From NCBI GenBank assembly GCA_964545875.1, contig CAZJHH010000002.1, positions 1-64,000 on the forward strand: 64,000 nucleotides of DNA, read 5' to 3'. Source of the stretch: DAIPKP01 sp964545875 (GTDB taxonomy: Bacteria; Synergistota; Synergistia; Synergistales; Aminiphilaceae). The number at the start of each line of letters is the position of its first letter. Position 1 is the stretch's first letter. The position numbers and the translations under genes are program-made. This document shows, one piece after another, positions 41,458 to 50,658 of the stretch. The notes under the pieces are model-generated. The model saw only the letters and a program-made list of their open reading frames with translations. It had not been told where the DNA came from and did not search any database.

Positions 41458-42882
41458 GTGAAAAAAAATAAGATCATCCGTTGTACGAGTTGTTTTGCCT
41501 CTCTCCGAAAGACCCCCGGAGGATCTCTTGTTGCATGGCGAAGGAACCTGTCCTTTTTGACGGTGCTGTTCCTGGTGGGAATTCTCGCTCCCCGGACCGG
41601 AGCGGAGGAGCTGACTCTGGAAACCGCTCTGAATCTTGCCACGAAGGAAAACCCCATCGTTTTGGGAGCTCGTGAGCAGGTTTTTCAGGCAGAAGAACAG
41701 GTGAATGTTGCCAAAGCCGGCATGGGGCCGAATCTTGGGGTACTCCTTTCGTACACCAAGAACAAGGATGCCAAACAGTACGCCGTTTACGGAAACAATA
41801 CGGGAGATATCATCGGATTTGCTCCTGCGGGATATGAAGATACCTGGTATACCGCCCTTCAATTTACCCAGGTGCTCTATGCGGGAGGATCTCTTCGGGC
41901 GGGAGTAAAGGCTGCGGAGTTTCAGAAGAATTCGGCGGAATCTCTTTATGCGAGATCCCTGCAGTCTGTCACGAACAGTGTTCGCAAAGCCTACTACAAC
42001 GTGCAACGCTATCGGGCCCAGCTGACGGTAGCAGAGGAATCCGTGGAGCTTGCAGAAGAACATTTGAAGCAGGTGGAAGCCTTCTACCGCAATGGAGTGG
42101 TGGCGAAAAACGAGGTTCTTCGGGTACAGGTCGATGTTTCCAGTGCGGAACTGAGCCGCATTCGCATGGATAATGCGGTGAAGGTGGCGTGGAAGGCTCT
42201 GGAGCGCGCCGTGGGAGTTTCCCTTCAGGATGCCTACACATTGGGAGAGCCGGAAACATCTCTTCCCGCTTTTCAGGTGCCCTCGGATCCCATTTCCACG
42301 GCCCTTACCCTTCGGCCGGAAATTTTTTCTCTGGAAGCTCAGAGCGAAGCGGCCTTGCAGGTGGCAGCGGCTGAAAAGGGACAGCTTCTCCCTCAGGTGC
42401 TTTTTAGAGGGGAAGTCAGTGCGGCGGATGACTCTTTTTTCCCCGATAACGATGATTGGACCCTGGGTCTTTCTCTGCAATGGACCCTCTTCGATTCAGG
42501 AGAACAGAATGCCAAGGCTTCCCAGGCAAAGAGCCTGGCCCGGCAACTTCTTCACGAGCTGGAGGATTTGCGGCGTCAAATAGGCCTTGAAGTTTCCACG
42601 GCAACCCTCGATCTTGAATCGGCCAAGCAAAGAATGGAGGTTGCCCGAGCTCAGGTGGAGAGTGCCGAAGAGGATTATCGAATGGCACTGAGACGCTATA
42701 CCGCCCAGGTAGGAACCAACATCGACGTGCTCGACGCCCGGGTTGCTCTCAGTGAAGCGAGAACTGCCTTGGTGAATGCCGTTTACGATGGACGCACGGC
42801 CTATTCCGATCTTCTCTATGCGGTAGGAGAGGATCCCTTTCTTCAGGGAAAAGAACCTCTTGAAGAGAGGGACTCTCTTTAG
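41458..42882 (+). CDS. TolC-family outer-membrane efflux protein
   Basis: A 474-residue outer-membrane channel with a signal peptide (hydrophobic residues 30-44) and two OEP repeats: LTLETALNLATKENPIVLGAREQVFQAEEQV, then LTLRPEIFSLEAQSEAALQVAAAEKGQLLPQV. It starts at GTG with AAGGAGG eight bases upstream. Unlike the channel at 23812 it has no pump or adaptor beside it, so it may serve pumps encoded elsewhere. Confidence 0.88.
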   Translation: MKKNKIIRCTSCFASLRKTPGGSLVAWRRNLSFLTVLFLVGILAPRTGAEELTLETALNLATKENPIVLGAREQVFQAEEQVNVAKAGMGPNLGVLLSYTKNKDAKQYAVYGNNTGDIIGFAPAGYEDTWYTALQFTQVLYAGGSLRAGVKAAEFQKNSAESLYARSLQSVTNSVRKAYYNVQRYRAQLTVAEESVELAEEHLKQVEAFYRNGVVAKNEVLRVQVDVSSAELSRIRMDNAVKVAWKALERAVGVSLQDAYTLGEPETSLPAFQVPSDPISTALTLRPEIFSLEAQSEAALQVAAAEKGQLLPQVLFRGEVSAADDSFFPDNDDWTLGLSLQWTLFDSGEQNAKASQAKSLARQLLHELEDLRRQIGLEVSTATLDLESAKQRMEVARAQVESAEEDYRMALRRYTAQVGTNIDVLDARVALSEARTALVNAVYDGRTAYSDLLYAVGEDPFLQGKEPLEERDSL

Positions 42883-42915
42883 GAACCGCCTTTTTACGAG
42901 ATTTGCATGAAAAGG

Positions 42916-42955
42916 GAGACTCCCTCGGACGTTTCGCCAAGGGGTCTCTTTTTTT
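42916..42955 (+). terminator. Terminator after the TolC-family gene
   Basis: A GAGAC-TCCCT / AGGGG-TCTC stem with a 14-base loop is followed by seven T residues. Confidence 0.8.
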
Positions 42956-42988
42956 GCGAGCTTTCTTCAGAAAAGAGTCCGGGGAAAG

Positions 42989-42997
42989 TGTTATAAT
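42989..42997 (+). promoter_or_regulatory. Extended -10 promoter of the transketolase operon
   Basis: TGTTATAAT combines the TGn extension with a perfect TATAAT. The start codon is about 100 bases downstream. No clear -35 is present. Confidence 0.55.
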
Positions 42998-43098
42998 CCA
43001 TAAAATATGGCTTTTCGGGGCGAAACGGCTCCGGAAGGGACGAAAAATCGGTTTTCCGGATTTCCTCGGAGAGGTGTACACAGAAGGAGCGATTTTCT

Positions 43099-45039
43099 AT
43101 GGGTGTATGTAAAAAAACGGTACAGGGATTTCCCGAAAAAATTCTTTCCCCGGAGGTGCTGGAAGAGCTTTCCGGCATGTGTCGAAAGGCTCGGGGAGAG
43201 GTTCTCACCATGACGACTCTTGCGAAAAGCGGGCACCCCGGAGGCTCTCTTTCGAGCATGGAAATGTACATGCTCGCCTACGGTGTGGCAGAAATTTCTC
43301 CGGAAAACTGCGAAACCCTGGAAAGGGATTTTCTGGTAATCGATCACGGTCACACCTCTCCCGGAGCCTATGCGGCCTTGGGGGCCTGGGGATTTGTGGA
43401 TCCCTCCGAGGCGGTAGCCCACTTTCGCCAATGCGGCAGCTGTTTTTCGGGGCATGTGGAGCGTTCGGTTCCCGGTATCGACTGGGGTACGGGCAATCTC
43501 GGCCAAGGGCTCGCGGCGGCGGTGGGATACGCCCTCGCCCTGCGAGCCCGGGGGATCTCTAAACGGGTGTATGCCCTCATGGGTGACGGAGGTCAGGTGA
43601 AGGGGCAGATAGCGGAAGCCCGCCGTATCGCCGCCAAGGAGAAACTCGGCAATATCACGGTACTGGTGGATTATAACAACATCCAGATTTCCGGAACCCT
43701 GGACCAGATCATGCCCTTCGATATCCGCAAACTCTGGGAGGCCGACGGCTGGGAAGTGGCAGAGTGCGACGGCCATGATCTCCAGGCTCTCTATGCTGCC
43801 CTTCGAGATGCTTCCTCTTCTCCGATCCCCCGGGTTATCCTTTGCCGCACCGTTATGGGCAAAGGGGTTTCTTTTATGGAAAATACTCCCGAATATCATG
43901 GAAAACCCCTCTCGGGGGAGCAGTATCTGGAGGCCATGAAAGAGCTTGGCCTTGCGCCGTACCTCGAAGAGGCATCCCTCCGGCGTTCCCGGAATACGCC
44001 TCCCAAGGGACGGGAAATTCCCCGGTACCCCGTGCATGTCGATACGGGTACTCCCAGGCTCTATGAGGCTTCGGAAAAAACGGATAACCGTTCCGCCTTT
44101 GGCAATGCCCTGGGGGATCTCGGGAAAAGAAACCCCTCCGGAGGAAAGAATACTCCCCTTTTGGTCTTCGACTGCGATCTTGCGGGATCCGTGAAGACAT
44201 CGGGTTTTGCCAAGGCCCTTCCGGAAGGATTTATCCAGACGGGAATCCAGGAACATGCCACGGCCACCGTGGCGGGAGCCGCTTCGGCAGGGGGGGCGGT
44301 CTCTCTCTGGGTGGATTTCGGTGTTTTCGGCATTGCGGAAACCTACAATCAGCAACGCTTGAACGATTGTAACGGAGCGAATCTCAAATTGGGTCTCACC
44401 CACGTGGGGCTTGATGTGGGCGAAGACGGCATGACGCACCAGTCCATCGATTACGTGGGGCTCTTCCGTAACTTCTTCGGCTGGAGGCTTGTCGTTCCCG
44501 CGGACCCGAACCAGACGGACCGGGCTACCCGTTACGCTTTTGCCAGCTGGGGCAATGTCTGTCTCGCCATGGGGAGGAGCAAACTTCCCGTGATTACTCG
44601 GGAGGACGGCACTCCTTTTTATGATGCTTCCTATACTTTCGAATACGGTGCGGTGGATCTGCTCCGGGACGGCAAGGACGGTACCATTTTCTGCATGGGC
44701 CATATGGCCTGGAGAGCTCTGAAGGCCCGGGAAATTCTCCTCGAAAAGGGTATTTCTCCCAGGGTGGTGCATGTGCCCTGTCCTCTAGCCCTCAAGGATG
44801 AAGATATACGGAGGTATGCCTCTTCCGGAGCGGTGCTTGCCTACGAAGACCACTCCCTTCATACGGGGCTCGGGTCCATTCTGGCCTCCAGGATCCTCTC
44901 CCTGGGATACGCTCCTGCCTTCGGAGCCCTTGGGGTCTCTCGTTTAGGTGAATCCGGAGCCTCCGAGGATGTCATGGCGGAAATGGGCCTTTCTCCAAAG
45001 GATGTGGCGGAGCGTTTTGCGGCGCTTCTGAAGGCCTAG
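43099..45039 (+). CDS. tkt: Transketolase
   Basis: A 646-residue, single-chain transketolase that transfers two-carbon units between sugar phosphates in the non-oxidative pentose phosphate pathway. The thiamine diphosphate site is seen in GHTSPGAYAALGAWG and MGDGGQ...NNIQ, with the early His in SGHPGG. The pyrimidine domain has GIQEHATATVAGAASAGG, and a C-terminal domain follows. The length equals the fused N and C halves of split enzymes. AAGGAG precedes the ATG. Confidence 0.93.
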   Translation: MGVCKKTVQGFPEKILSPEVLEELSGMCRKARGEVLTMTTLAKSGHPGGSLSSMEMYMLAYGVAEISPENCETLERDFLVIDHGHTSPGAYAALGAWGFVDPSEAVAHFRQCGSCFSGHVERSVPGIDWGTGNLGQGLAAAVGYALALRARGISKRVYALMGDGGQVKGQIAEARRIAAKEKLGNITVLVDYNNIQISGTLDQIMPFDIRKLWEADGWEVAECDGHDLQALYAALRDASSSPIPRVILCRTVMGKGVSFMENTPEYHGKPLSGEQYLEAMKELGLAPYLEEASLRRSRNTPPKGREIPRYPVHVDTGTPRLYEASEKTDNRSAFGNALGDLGKRNPSGGKNTPLLVFDCDLAGSVKTSGFAKALPEGFIQTGIQEHATATVAGAASAGGAVSLWVDFGVFGIAETYNQQRLNDCNGANLKLGLTHVGLDVGEDGMTHQSIDYVGLFRNFFGWRLVVPADPNQTDRATRYAFASWGNVCLAMGRSKLPVITREDGTPFYDASYTFEYGAVDLLRDGKDGTIFCMGHMAWRALKAREILLEKGISPRVVHVPCPLALKDEDIRRYASSGAVLAYEDHSLHTGLGSILASRILSLGYAPAFGALGVSRLGESGASEDVMAEMGLSPKDVAERFAALLKA

Positions 45040-45044
45040 TCCAT

Positions 45045-45908
45045 ATGCTCGCTTACGGAGAACTTGTGTTTATTTGGTCCCCCCATAAGGGGGACAGTTA
45101 CATCATAACCCTCCGGGAAGGAGGAAAGCAGGGAACCCATCTTGGCCAGGTGCTTCACGACGAAGTTGCCGTAAAATCATTCGGTGATGTGGTATATACC
45201 CACCTTGGAAAGCCCTTTTTCCTTTTTCGCCCCACCCTCGGGGAATATGTCCGGAGGATCAAGCGAAAAACCCAGATCATCTATCCCAAGGATGGAGCCT
45301 ACATCCTCCTGAACCTGAACATCTTTCCCGGAGCTCGGGTGCTGGAGTGCGGTACAGGCTCAGGGGGGCTCACCACCATTCTTGCCCAATTTGTGGGGAC
45401 CGAGGGAAAAGTTTTTACCTATGACAAACGGGAGGATTTCGCCGAGCAGGCCCGGCAGAACGTACTTCGCTGGGGAATGGGGGACCGGGTGGAATTCGCC
45501 ACCCTTGACCTGGATCAGGGCGGATTTGATCAGGAGGGAATGGATGCGGTATTTCTCGATCTTCCCAACCCCTGGGATTACCTGGATTACGCCAAGAAAG
45601 CCCTTACTCCGGGAGGACGCCTGGGCATCCTGGTGCCCACCTTCAACCAGATCGAGGCGGTGCTTCGGGGGCTGCGGGAAAAGAAGTTCCTGGACGTGCA
45701 GGTGGAGGAACTTTTTCTTCGTTCCTTGAAGACAAATCCCAACCGAATCCGTCCCGAAGACCAGATGATAGGCCACACGGGGTATCTTATCTTCTCCTCC
45801 TCGGTTTCCGAGGATGCTTACGAGAGAATTCCCGTAGAAGAAGATCCCCGAAAAGTTTGCCTTGAGGGAAATCAGGAAAGAGAAGAGGCGGCTGTGGGAG
45901 AGGAGTAA
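45045..45908 (+). CDS. trmI: tRNA (adenine-N1)-methyltransferase TrmI
   Basis: A 287-residue SAM-dependent methyltransferase of the TrmI/Trm61 type that methylates N1 of A58 in the tRNA T loop. The small N-terminal beta domain (residues 1-70) precedes a Rossmann domain with VLECGTGSGGLTT, followed by AVFLDLPNPWDYL. RIRPEDQMIGHTGYLIF is typical of the C-terminal strands. It starts five bases after transketolase, implying co-transcription. Confidence 0.9.
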   Translation: MLAYGELVFIWSPHKGDSYIITLREGGKQGTHLGQVLHDEVAVKSFGDVVYTHLGKPFFLFRPTLGEYVRRIKRKTQIIYPKDGAYILLNLNIFPGARVLECGTGSGGLTTILAQFVGTEGKVFTYDKREDFAEQARQNVLRWGMGDRVEFATLDLDQGGFDQEGMDAVFLDLPNPWDYLDYAKKALTPGGRLGILVPTFNQIEAVLRGLREKKFLDVQVEELFLRSLKTNPNRIRPEDQMIGHTGYLIFSSSVSEDAYERIPVEEDPRKVCLEGNQEREEAAVGEE

Positions 45909-45944
45909 TCTCCCAGGTATGGCGATAGAAAGGAAGCGGCCAGA

Positions 45945-46511
45945 GTGATACGAAAACGATGCCTGCTTCATATCTGCTGCGCTCCGGATGCCACGGTGCC
46001 TTGGGAGGAGCTGGCCCGAGAGCACGATGTTCTTGGGTACTTCTACGGGAGCAACATCTACCCTCGGGAGGAGTATCAGCTCCGCCGGAAGGCCGTGGAG
46101 ATTCTGGAAAACCACCGGGAAGGGCGGGCGCTCTTCCCGGAATGGGCTCCTCAGGAATGGCTCGAAAAAACCCGGCCCTATGCGACGGAGCCCGAGAAGG
46201 GAATGCGCTGCTCTCTCTGTTTCTTTCTTCAGCTCTCCCATGCGGCGAGAACGGCTCGGCAGGAGGGATGTTCCCTTCTTGCCACCACCCTTACCATAAG
46301 TCCCCATAAGGACGTTCGGCGGATCCAGGCCATAGGGCAGTCGGTGGCATCTCGGTATGGCCTCGAATGGTTGCATAAAATCTGGCGAAAAGAGGGCGGC
46401 TTTCAACGTTCCGTCGCGGAAAGCCGCATGCTGGGGCTGTATCGTCAGAACTATTGCGGCTGTCTTTACAGTATGCACGGCGAAATCCATGCGTACAAGA
46501 ATACGGAGTGA
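45945..46511 (+). CDS. queH: Epoxyqueuosine reductase QueH
   Basis: A 188-residue DUF208/QueH protein. It reduces epoxyqueuosine to queuosine in tRNA without the cobalamin enzyme QueG. The N-terminal Cys pair in HICCAPDA (Cys11-Cys12), the CSLCF motif in the middle and YRQNYCGC near the C-terminus supply the conserved cysteines for iron-sulfur and metal binding. It starts at GTG. It follows another tRNA-modification gene (trmI). Confidence 0.9.
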   Translation: MIRKRCLLHICCAPDATVPWEELAREHDVLGYFYGSNIYPREEYQLRRKAVEILENHREGRALFPEWAPQEWLEKTRPYATEPEKGMRCSLCFFLQLSHAARTARQEGCSLLATTLTISPHKDVRRIQAIGQSVASRYGLEWLHKIWRKEGGFQRSVAESRMLGLYRQNYCGCLYSMHGEIHAYKNTE

Positions 46512-46519
46512 AAGGAATT

Positions 46520-47503
46520 ATGCATAAAACTTCTGATGTTCCAGAAACGGGCAAACTTTCTCCGGAACGGCTTCGGCGCCGTGTTCTCCGCCATTCCGGA
46601 GCTCTTCGAAAAGAGGTTCTCATCGGTCCTTTGGTGGGCGAGGATGCGGCGGTAATCGACTTCCCTCCGGGAAAACTGCTCGTGGCCTCTTCGGATCCCG
46701 TGGTGGGAGCCCAAGAAGGAGCGGGAGCACTCCTGGTGCATATCAATGTGAACGACATCGCCTCTAAGGGGGCGGATCCCGCGTACCTTCTGGTAACCAT
46801 GATTTTTCCTCGAAATACTCCGGAAGAGCGGGTAGAAGAACTCATGCGCGAAATCGGAGAGACTTGCTCGTCCATGGATATTGCGGTGGTGGGAGGCCAT
46901 ACGGAATTTTCCGACCGCTACGAGACTCCTGTGTTGAGCGCTACCCTTCTCGGAATTGCGGATTCCTGTCTTTCCATGGAGAACGTGCGCCCCGGGGACT
47001 GCCTTCTCATGACCAAACATGCGGGACTCGAAGGTATGAGCATTCTTGCCAAGGATCGCCCGGATCTGCTGAATTTTTTCGATGCCTCGGAAATTGAGGA
47101 AATTTCCCGGTGGAGTAAGGATCTTTCTGTGCTTCCGGAGTCGAAGATCCTTCGTTCGAGGGCACGATTTATGCACGATCCCACCGAGGGTGGTGTCTTG
47201 GGAGGGCTTGGAGAAATGGCTCTCCTTTCTCCCCGGGCTCTTACGGTGGATCTCAGGTCCATTCCCTGTCACCCCCTCACTGCAAAGGCTGCGAAGATTC
47301 TCAAGTTCGATCCCTTGCATCTCATCTCTTCCGGAGCCCTTTTGGCGGTTCTTCCCGGGCGGTTCTGCGGGGAAGCCATGAAAGAACTGAACGCCCAGGG
47401 AATCCCTTCGGAGATCATCGGAAGAGTGGAGGAGGAGCCTCGAAAAAACGAGACTCCCTTTTCCTCCAGGGAGGAGCTTTGGCGGCTTCTTGCGCTCTCC
47501 TGA
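46520..47503 (+). CDS. AIR-synthase-family (PurM/HypE-like) protein
   Basis: A 327-residue protein with the two-domain PurM fold. Visible motifs are GEDAAVIDFP, HINVNDIASKGADPAYLLV and AVVGGHTEF. The C-terminal domain contains MHDPTEGGVLGGLGEM and ISSGALLAVLP. It lacks the C-terminal PRIC carbamoylation tail of true HypE and has no hydrogenase genes nearby, and it does not match ThiL or SelD signatures closely. An ATP-dependent step on an unknown substrate is the safest reading. It starts nine bases after queH with AAAGGA upstream. Confidence 0.8.
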   Translation: MHKTSDVPETGKLSPERLRRRVLRHSGALRKEVLIGPLVGEDAAVIDFPPGKLLVASSDPVVGAQEGAGALLVHINVNDIASKGADPAYLLVTMIFPRNTPEERVEELMREIGETCSSMDIAVVGGHTEFSDRYETPVLSATLLGIADSCLSMENVRPGDCLLMTKHAGLEGMSILAKDRPDLLNFFDASEIEEISRWSKDLSVLPESKILRSRARFMHDPTEGGVLGGLGEMALLSPRALTVDLRSIPCHPLTAKAAKILKFDPLHLISSGALLAVLPGRFCGEAMKELNAQGIPSEIIGRVEEEPRKNETPFSSREELWRLLALS

Positions 47504-47578
47504 ATTGCTCCGACCGAGGGGTGAAGAGGACAGGAAATCGCTTTGAGCTCGACGTTATCACAAAGGAGGAGATATCCC

Positions 47579-48673
47579 ATGGAAACGGTTCTTTTTGAAG
47601 AGCGCCTCACCCGCTTGCGAGGCCTTATGGCTTCCCGGGGCTTGGATGCCTTTGTGAGCTATGTGGTAGAAGGATATAACTGGGAAGGGCTCTACTACCT
47701 CTCCAACTTTAGGGGAACCTCGGGAGCCCTCGTGGTCACCATGGAGGAGGCTCTTCTCGTGGTGGACGGCCGGTATATCAACCAGGCCCGGCAGCAATCT
47801 CCTTGGCCCGCACATCTTCAGGAGTCGGGGAATATCTTTCAGACTTTGCAGGAAGTGCTGGAAAACTTCGGAGCGAGCCGCGTGGGATTTGAAGGCAATC
47901 GGGTTTCCTACGGAGAGTATCGAAAACTCGGTGACATGTCTTTTTGGTGGGAGGATGCGGGGGACATGCTCCCGGGGCTTCAACGAAAAAAAGATCCCCT
48001 GGAGGTCGAATGCGTTCGCAAAGCTGCGAATTTCGCCCACCAGGGTTTTTTGCGCTCTCTGGAAAAAGTCTCTCCTTCCATGACGGAACGCCAGTATGCG
48101 GCGTTGCTGGAGTTCTTTCTGCGTACCGAAGGGGCCGAAGGATTCGCCTTTGATCCGGTAATCGCTTCGGGGCCTCGGAGCGCTCTTCCTCACGGAAGGG
48201 CCACGGATCGTCCCTTTTCTTCGGGAGAATGGGTGGTGGTGGATTTCGGAGCTCGATTTAAGGGATATGTTTGTGACATTACCCGGGTTTTTTCTCTGGG
48301 AAAACCCGATCCCTGGCTGCGGGATGTACACGAACTCCTCTGCAAGGCCCAAGAGACGGCTCTTCGTGCGGTGGAGGAAGGAGTGGAAGCCTCTTCGGTG
48401 GACGGGGCTGCCCGATCCCTTATCGATTCTTACGGATACGGCAAGGCCTTTTCCCATGGCCTGGGGCACGGAATCGGCCTGTACGTTCATGAAAATCCCC
48501 GCATATCCTCTCGATCTGCGGATCTCCTTTCTTTAGGAGACCTCTTTACTCTGGAGCCGGGGGTCTACCTGGAAGGCCGGGGAGGAGTCCGGATAGAGGA
48601 TGATCTCTTTTTGGGAGACTCGGGACCGCAAATTCTCACGGGAGGTTTCGATAAAGGAATTTTCATCCTCTGA
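47579..48673 (+). CDS. M24 peptidase, Xaa-Pro aminopeptidase type
   Basis: A 364-residue creatinase/prolidase-fold enzyme with an N-terminal domain (residues 1-130) and a C-terminal pita-bread domain. The five metal ligands are in VVDFGARF (Asp), CDITR (Asp), GLGHGIG (His), LEPGVY (Glu) and RIEDD (Glu). It releases N-terminal residues ahead of proline from peptides, useful in peptide catabolism. AAAGGAGG lies ten bases before the ATG. Confidence 0.9.
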   Translation: METVLFEERLTRLRGLMASRGLDAFVSYVVEGYNWEGLYYLSNFRGTSGALVVTMEEALLVVDGRYINQARQQSPWPAHLQESGNIFQTLQEVLENFGASRVGFEGNRVSYGEYRKLGDMSFWWEDAGDMLPGLQRKKDPLEVECVRKAANFAHQGFLRSLEKVSPSMTERQYAALLEFFLRTEGAEGFAFDPVIASGPRSALPHGRATDRPFSSGEWVVVDFGARFKGYVCDITRVFSLGKPDPWLRDVHELLCKAQETALRAVEEGVEASSVDGAARSLIDSYGYGKAFSHGLGHGIGLYVHENPRISSRSADLLSLGDLFTLEPGVYLEGRGGVRIEDDLFLGDSGPQILTGGFDKGIFIL

Positions 48674-48741
48674 TCAAGAAAGAGACCCCTTGTAAAAACT
48701 CTTTGATTTTACGGAAAAAATGTTTTTTGGGGAGTTTCCTA

Positions 48742-48771
48742 TTGTCAGAGGATGGGAAAAGCTCGTATAAT
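48742..48771 (+). promoter_or_regulatory. Promoter of the rubredoxin gene
   Basis: TTGTCA (48742-48747), 18-base spacer and perfect TATAAT (48766-48771), 55 bases upstream of the start. Confidence 0.75.
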
Positions 48772-48826
48772 GGATCCCTAAGGTTCTAGACTCACACTAT
48801 CCTAACGTACAGGGAGGTAGCGAGAG

Positions 48827-48988
48827 ATGAAAAAGTATGTGTGTACCGTTTGTGGTTATGTCTACGATCCTGAAACCGGGGATCCCGATTCCGGCGTTGC
48901 TCCGGGAACTTCCTTTGAAGATATACCCGACGATTGGGTCTGTCCTGTATGCGGCGTGGGAAAGGACATGTTCGAGGTGTCTGAGTAG
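48827..48988 (+). CDS. Rubredoxin
   Basis: A 53-residue electron carrier with one iron held by Cys6-x-x-Cys9 and Cys39-x-x-Cys42 (CTVCG and CPVCG). The conserved aromatic core YVCTVCGYVYDP is intact. Rubredoxins in anaerobes pass electrons to oxygen- or superoxide-reducing enzymes and other redox partners. It has its own promoter and AGGGAGG ribosome binding site and appears monocistronic. Confidence 0.97.
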   Translation: MKKYVCTVCGYVYDPETGDPDSGVAPGTSFEDIPDDWVCPVCGVGKDMFEVSE

Positions 48989-49051
48989 AAGCATACATTT
49001 TCCCGGTTTCGTGTCTTGAGGGGCTTTATCTGCCCTGTTCGGTACGTGTGC

Positions 49052-49087
49052 CACAGGAAGCGGAGGGGATACCCTCCGCTTCCTGTG
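49052..49087. other. Perfect 16-bp stem-loop without T-tract
   Basis: Sixteen-base arms (49052-49067 and 49072-49087) enclose GATA. It follows the rubredoxin gene by 63 bases. No T-run follows on either strand, so it is not a standard intrinsic terminator. Confidence 0.6.
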
Positions 49088-49196
49088 ATATGCTCTCCGG
49101 GGTTTGTAAAAGAGTGTTTCCTTTATATTTTTCTTCGAGGTATTCCGGATTTTCCCGGGAACCCGTGGTATTATTTCCCCCCGGGGGGTGTTTGTC

Positions 49197-50525
49197 ATGA
49201 AAACCTTTGCTCTGGTCGTCTTCGGGTGCCAGATGAACGTGTACGATGCGGATCGTCTCCGCACGGAACTGGTTTCTCGGGGATGGTCCGAAACGTCCCA
49301 GGAGGAGGCTCGACTTCTTCTTTTTGTAACCTGCAGCATTCGAGAAAAGGCGGAACAAAAAGTCTGGAGCATGCTCGGTCGTTTTCAGGGAAAATGGAAT
49401 CCGGAAAAGGGCCCTTTCATGGCGGTTATCGGTTGCATGGCCCAGCGCTTGGGAGAAAAGATTCTCCGGCGTTTTCCCGGAGTTTTTCTCGTGGCGGGGC
49501 CTCGTCATCTGGGAGGCGTTGTCTCGGAAGTGGAGAGCTTTTTATCCGGGGGAGAGAGAAGGCTCCTTCTCGACGAGGATCCTCGGGGGCTTGAAGATCT
49601 CCACTGCACACCTCTTTGTCGGCCCAACCCCTGGAAGGCGTTTATAACCATCGCCCATGGATGCGATAATTTCTGCACCTATTGCATCGTACCCTATGTG
49701 CGGGGCCGCTTCCAATCCAGGGATCCCCGGGAAATCTTGGAAGAAGCCCGGGTTCTTATCCATCAGGGGGTTCTGGAAATAACCCTTTTGGGACAAAATG
49801 TGAACAGTTATGGCACCGATCGGGATGATTCCTGGTCTTTTGCCCGGCTTCTTCGAGAATGTGCGGCCCTTCCGGGGTTGCGGCGGCTCCGATTTGCCAC
49901 GAATCATCCCAAGGATCTTTCTCCAGAGGTCGTTTCCGCCATGGTCGAGGGGTACCCGGTAATTTGCCCTTCCCTGAACCTTCCCATCCAATCGGGGAGC
50001 GACACGGTGCTCCACAGAATGAACCGGGGGTATTCGGTGGAAGAATATGCGGCCATTATTTCCCTGCTTAGAAATGCCATGCCTCACGTGGGTATCACCA
50101 GCGACCTTATTGTGGGGTTTCCCGGAGAAAGGGAGGAGGATTTTCAGGCCTCTCTCCATGTTCTGGAACGATTCCGTTTCGATCTCGTTCATTCCGCAGC
50201 GTACTCTTCCCGCCCCGGCACCGGGGCGGCCTCTATGGAAGAACAGCTTTCCCGGGAAGAAATTTTCCGCCGGCTCGACAGGGTGAACGAGCTGCAGCGG
50301 CGGATAGCTTTGGAAAAAAACAGGGAGCTTGTCGGAACGGTACAGGAAATTCTTCTTGATGCTCCGGCTCCTCGGGGAGAGGGACTTTTGCAGGGGCGCA
50401 CTCCTACGGACAAGGTGGTGCTTGTGCAGGGTTCCGAAGATCTTCTCGGGAACTTCGTAAAAGTTCGGATCCTCTCGGGAGAACACTGGTGTCTTCGGGG
50501 AGAACGTGTCGAAAAGACTGATTGA
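49197..50525 (+). CDS. miaB: tRNA-2-methylthio-N6-dimethylallyladenosine synthase
   Basis: A 442-residue methylthiotransferase. The N-terminal domain has the three cluster cysteines beginning with Cys11 in GCQMNVYDADRL, then TCSIR and GCMAQR. The radical SAM motif is CDNFCTYC (Cys156, 160, 163), and a C-terminal TRAM domain closes the protein (ELVGTVQEILLDAP...LGNFVKVRI). It adds a methylthio group to i6A37 in tRNA. The CQMN and YCIVPYVRGR spellings match MiaB. The ATG at 49197 is used because GGGGGG is eight bases upstream. Confidence 0.92.
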   Translation: MKTFALVVFGCQMNVYDADRLRTELVSRGWSETSQEEARLLLFVTCSIREKAEQKVWSMLGRFQGKWNPEKGPFMAVIGCMAQRLGEKILRRFPGVFLVAGPRHLGGVVSEVESFLSGGERRLLLDEDPRGLEDLHCTPLCRPNPWKAFITIAHGCDNFCTYCIVPYVRGRFQSRDPREILEEARVLIHQGVLEITLLGQNVNSYGTDRDDSWSFARLLRECAALPGLRRLRFATNHPKDLSPEVVSAMVEGYPVICPSLNLPIQSGSDTVLHRMNRGYSVEEYAAIISLLRNAMPHVGITSDLIVGFPGEREEDFQASLHVLERFRFDLVHSAAYSSRPGTGAASMEEQLSREEIFRRLDRVNELQRRIALEKNRELVGTVQEILLDAPAPRGEGLLQGRTPTDKVVLVQGSEDLLGNFVKVRILSGEHWCLRGERVEKTD

Positions 50526-50658
50526 AAGATCCCTCTTCTTCAAGGAAGCGGAATCGTACACCCTCTTGGATTGGATGTGGCTCCGGCGTTATAGAGGGGT
50601 TTCCCGAAAAGCCCTTCCGGATTTGGGAACGTAGATGCTGAAAAGGGGAGGTTTTTGT

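Noticed and set aside
46520..47503. HypE or selenophosphate synthetase
   Set aside because: The C-terminal PRIC tail of HypE and the N-terminal Cys/Sec loop of SelD are both missing.
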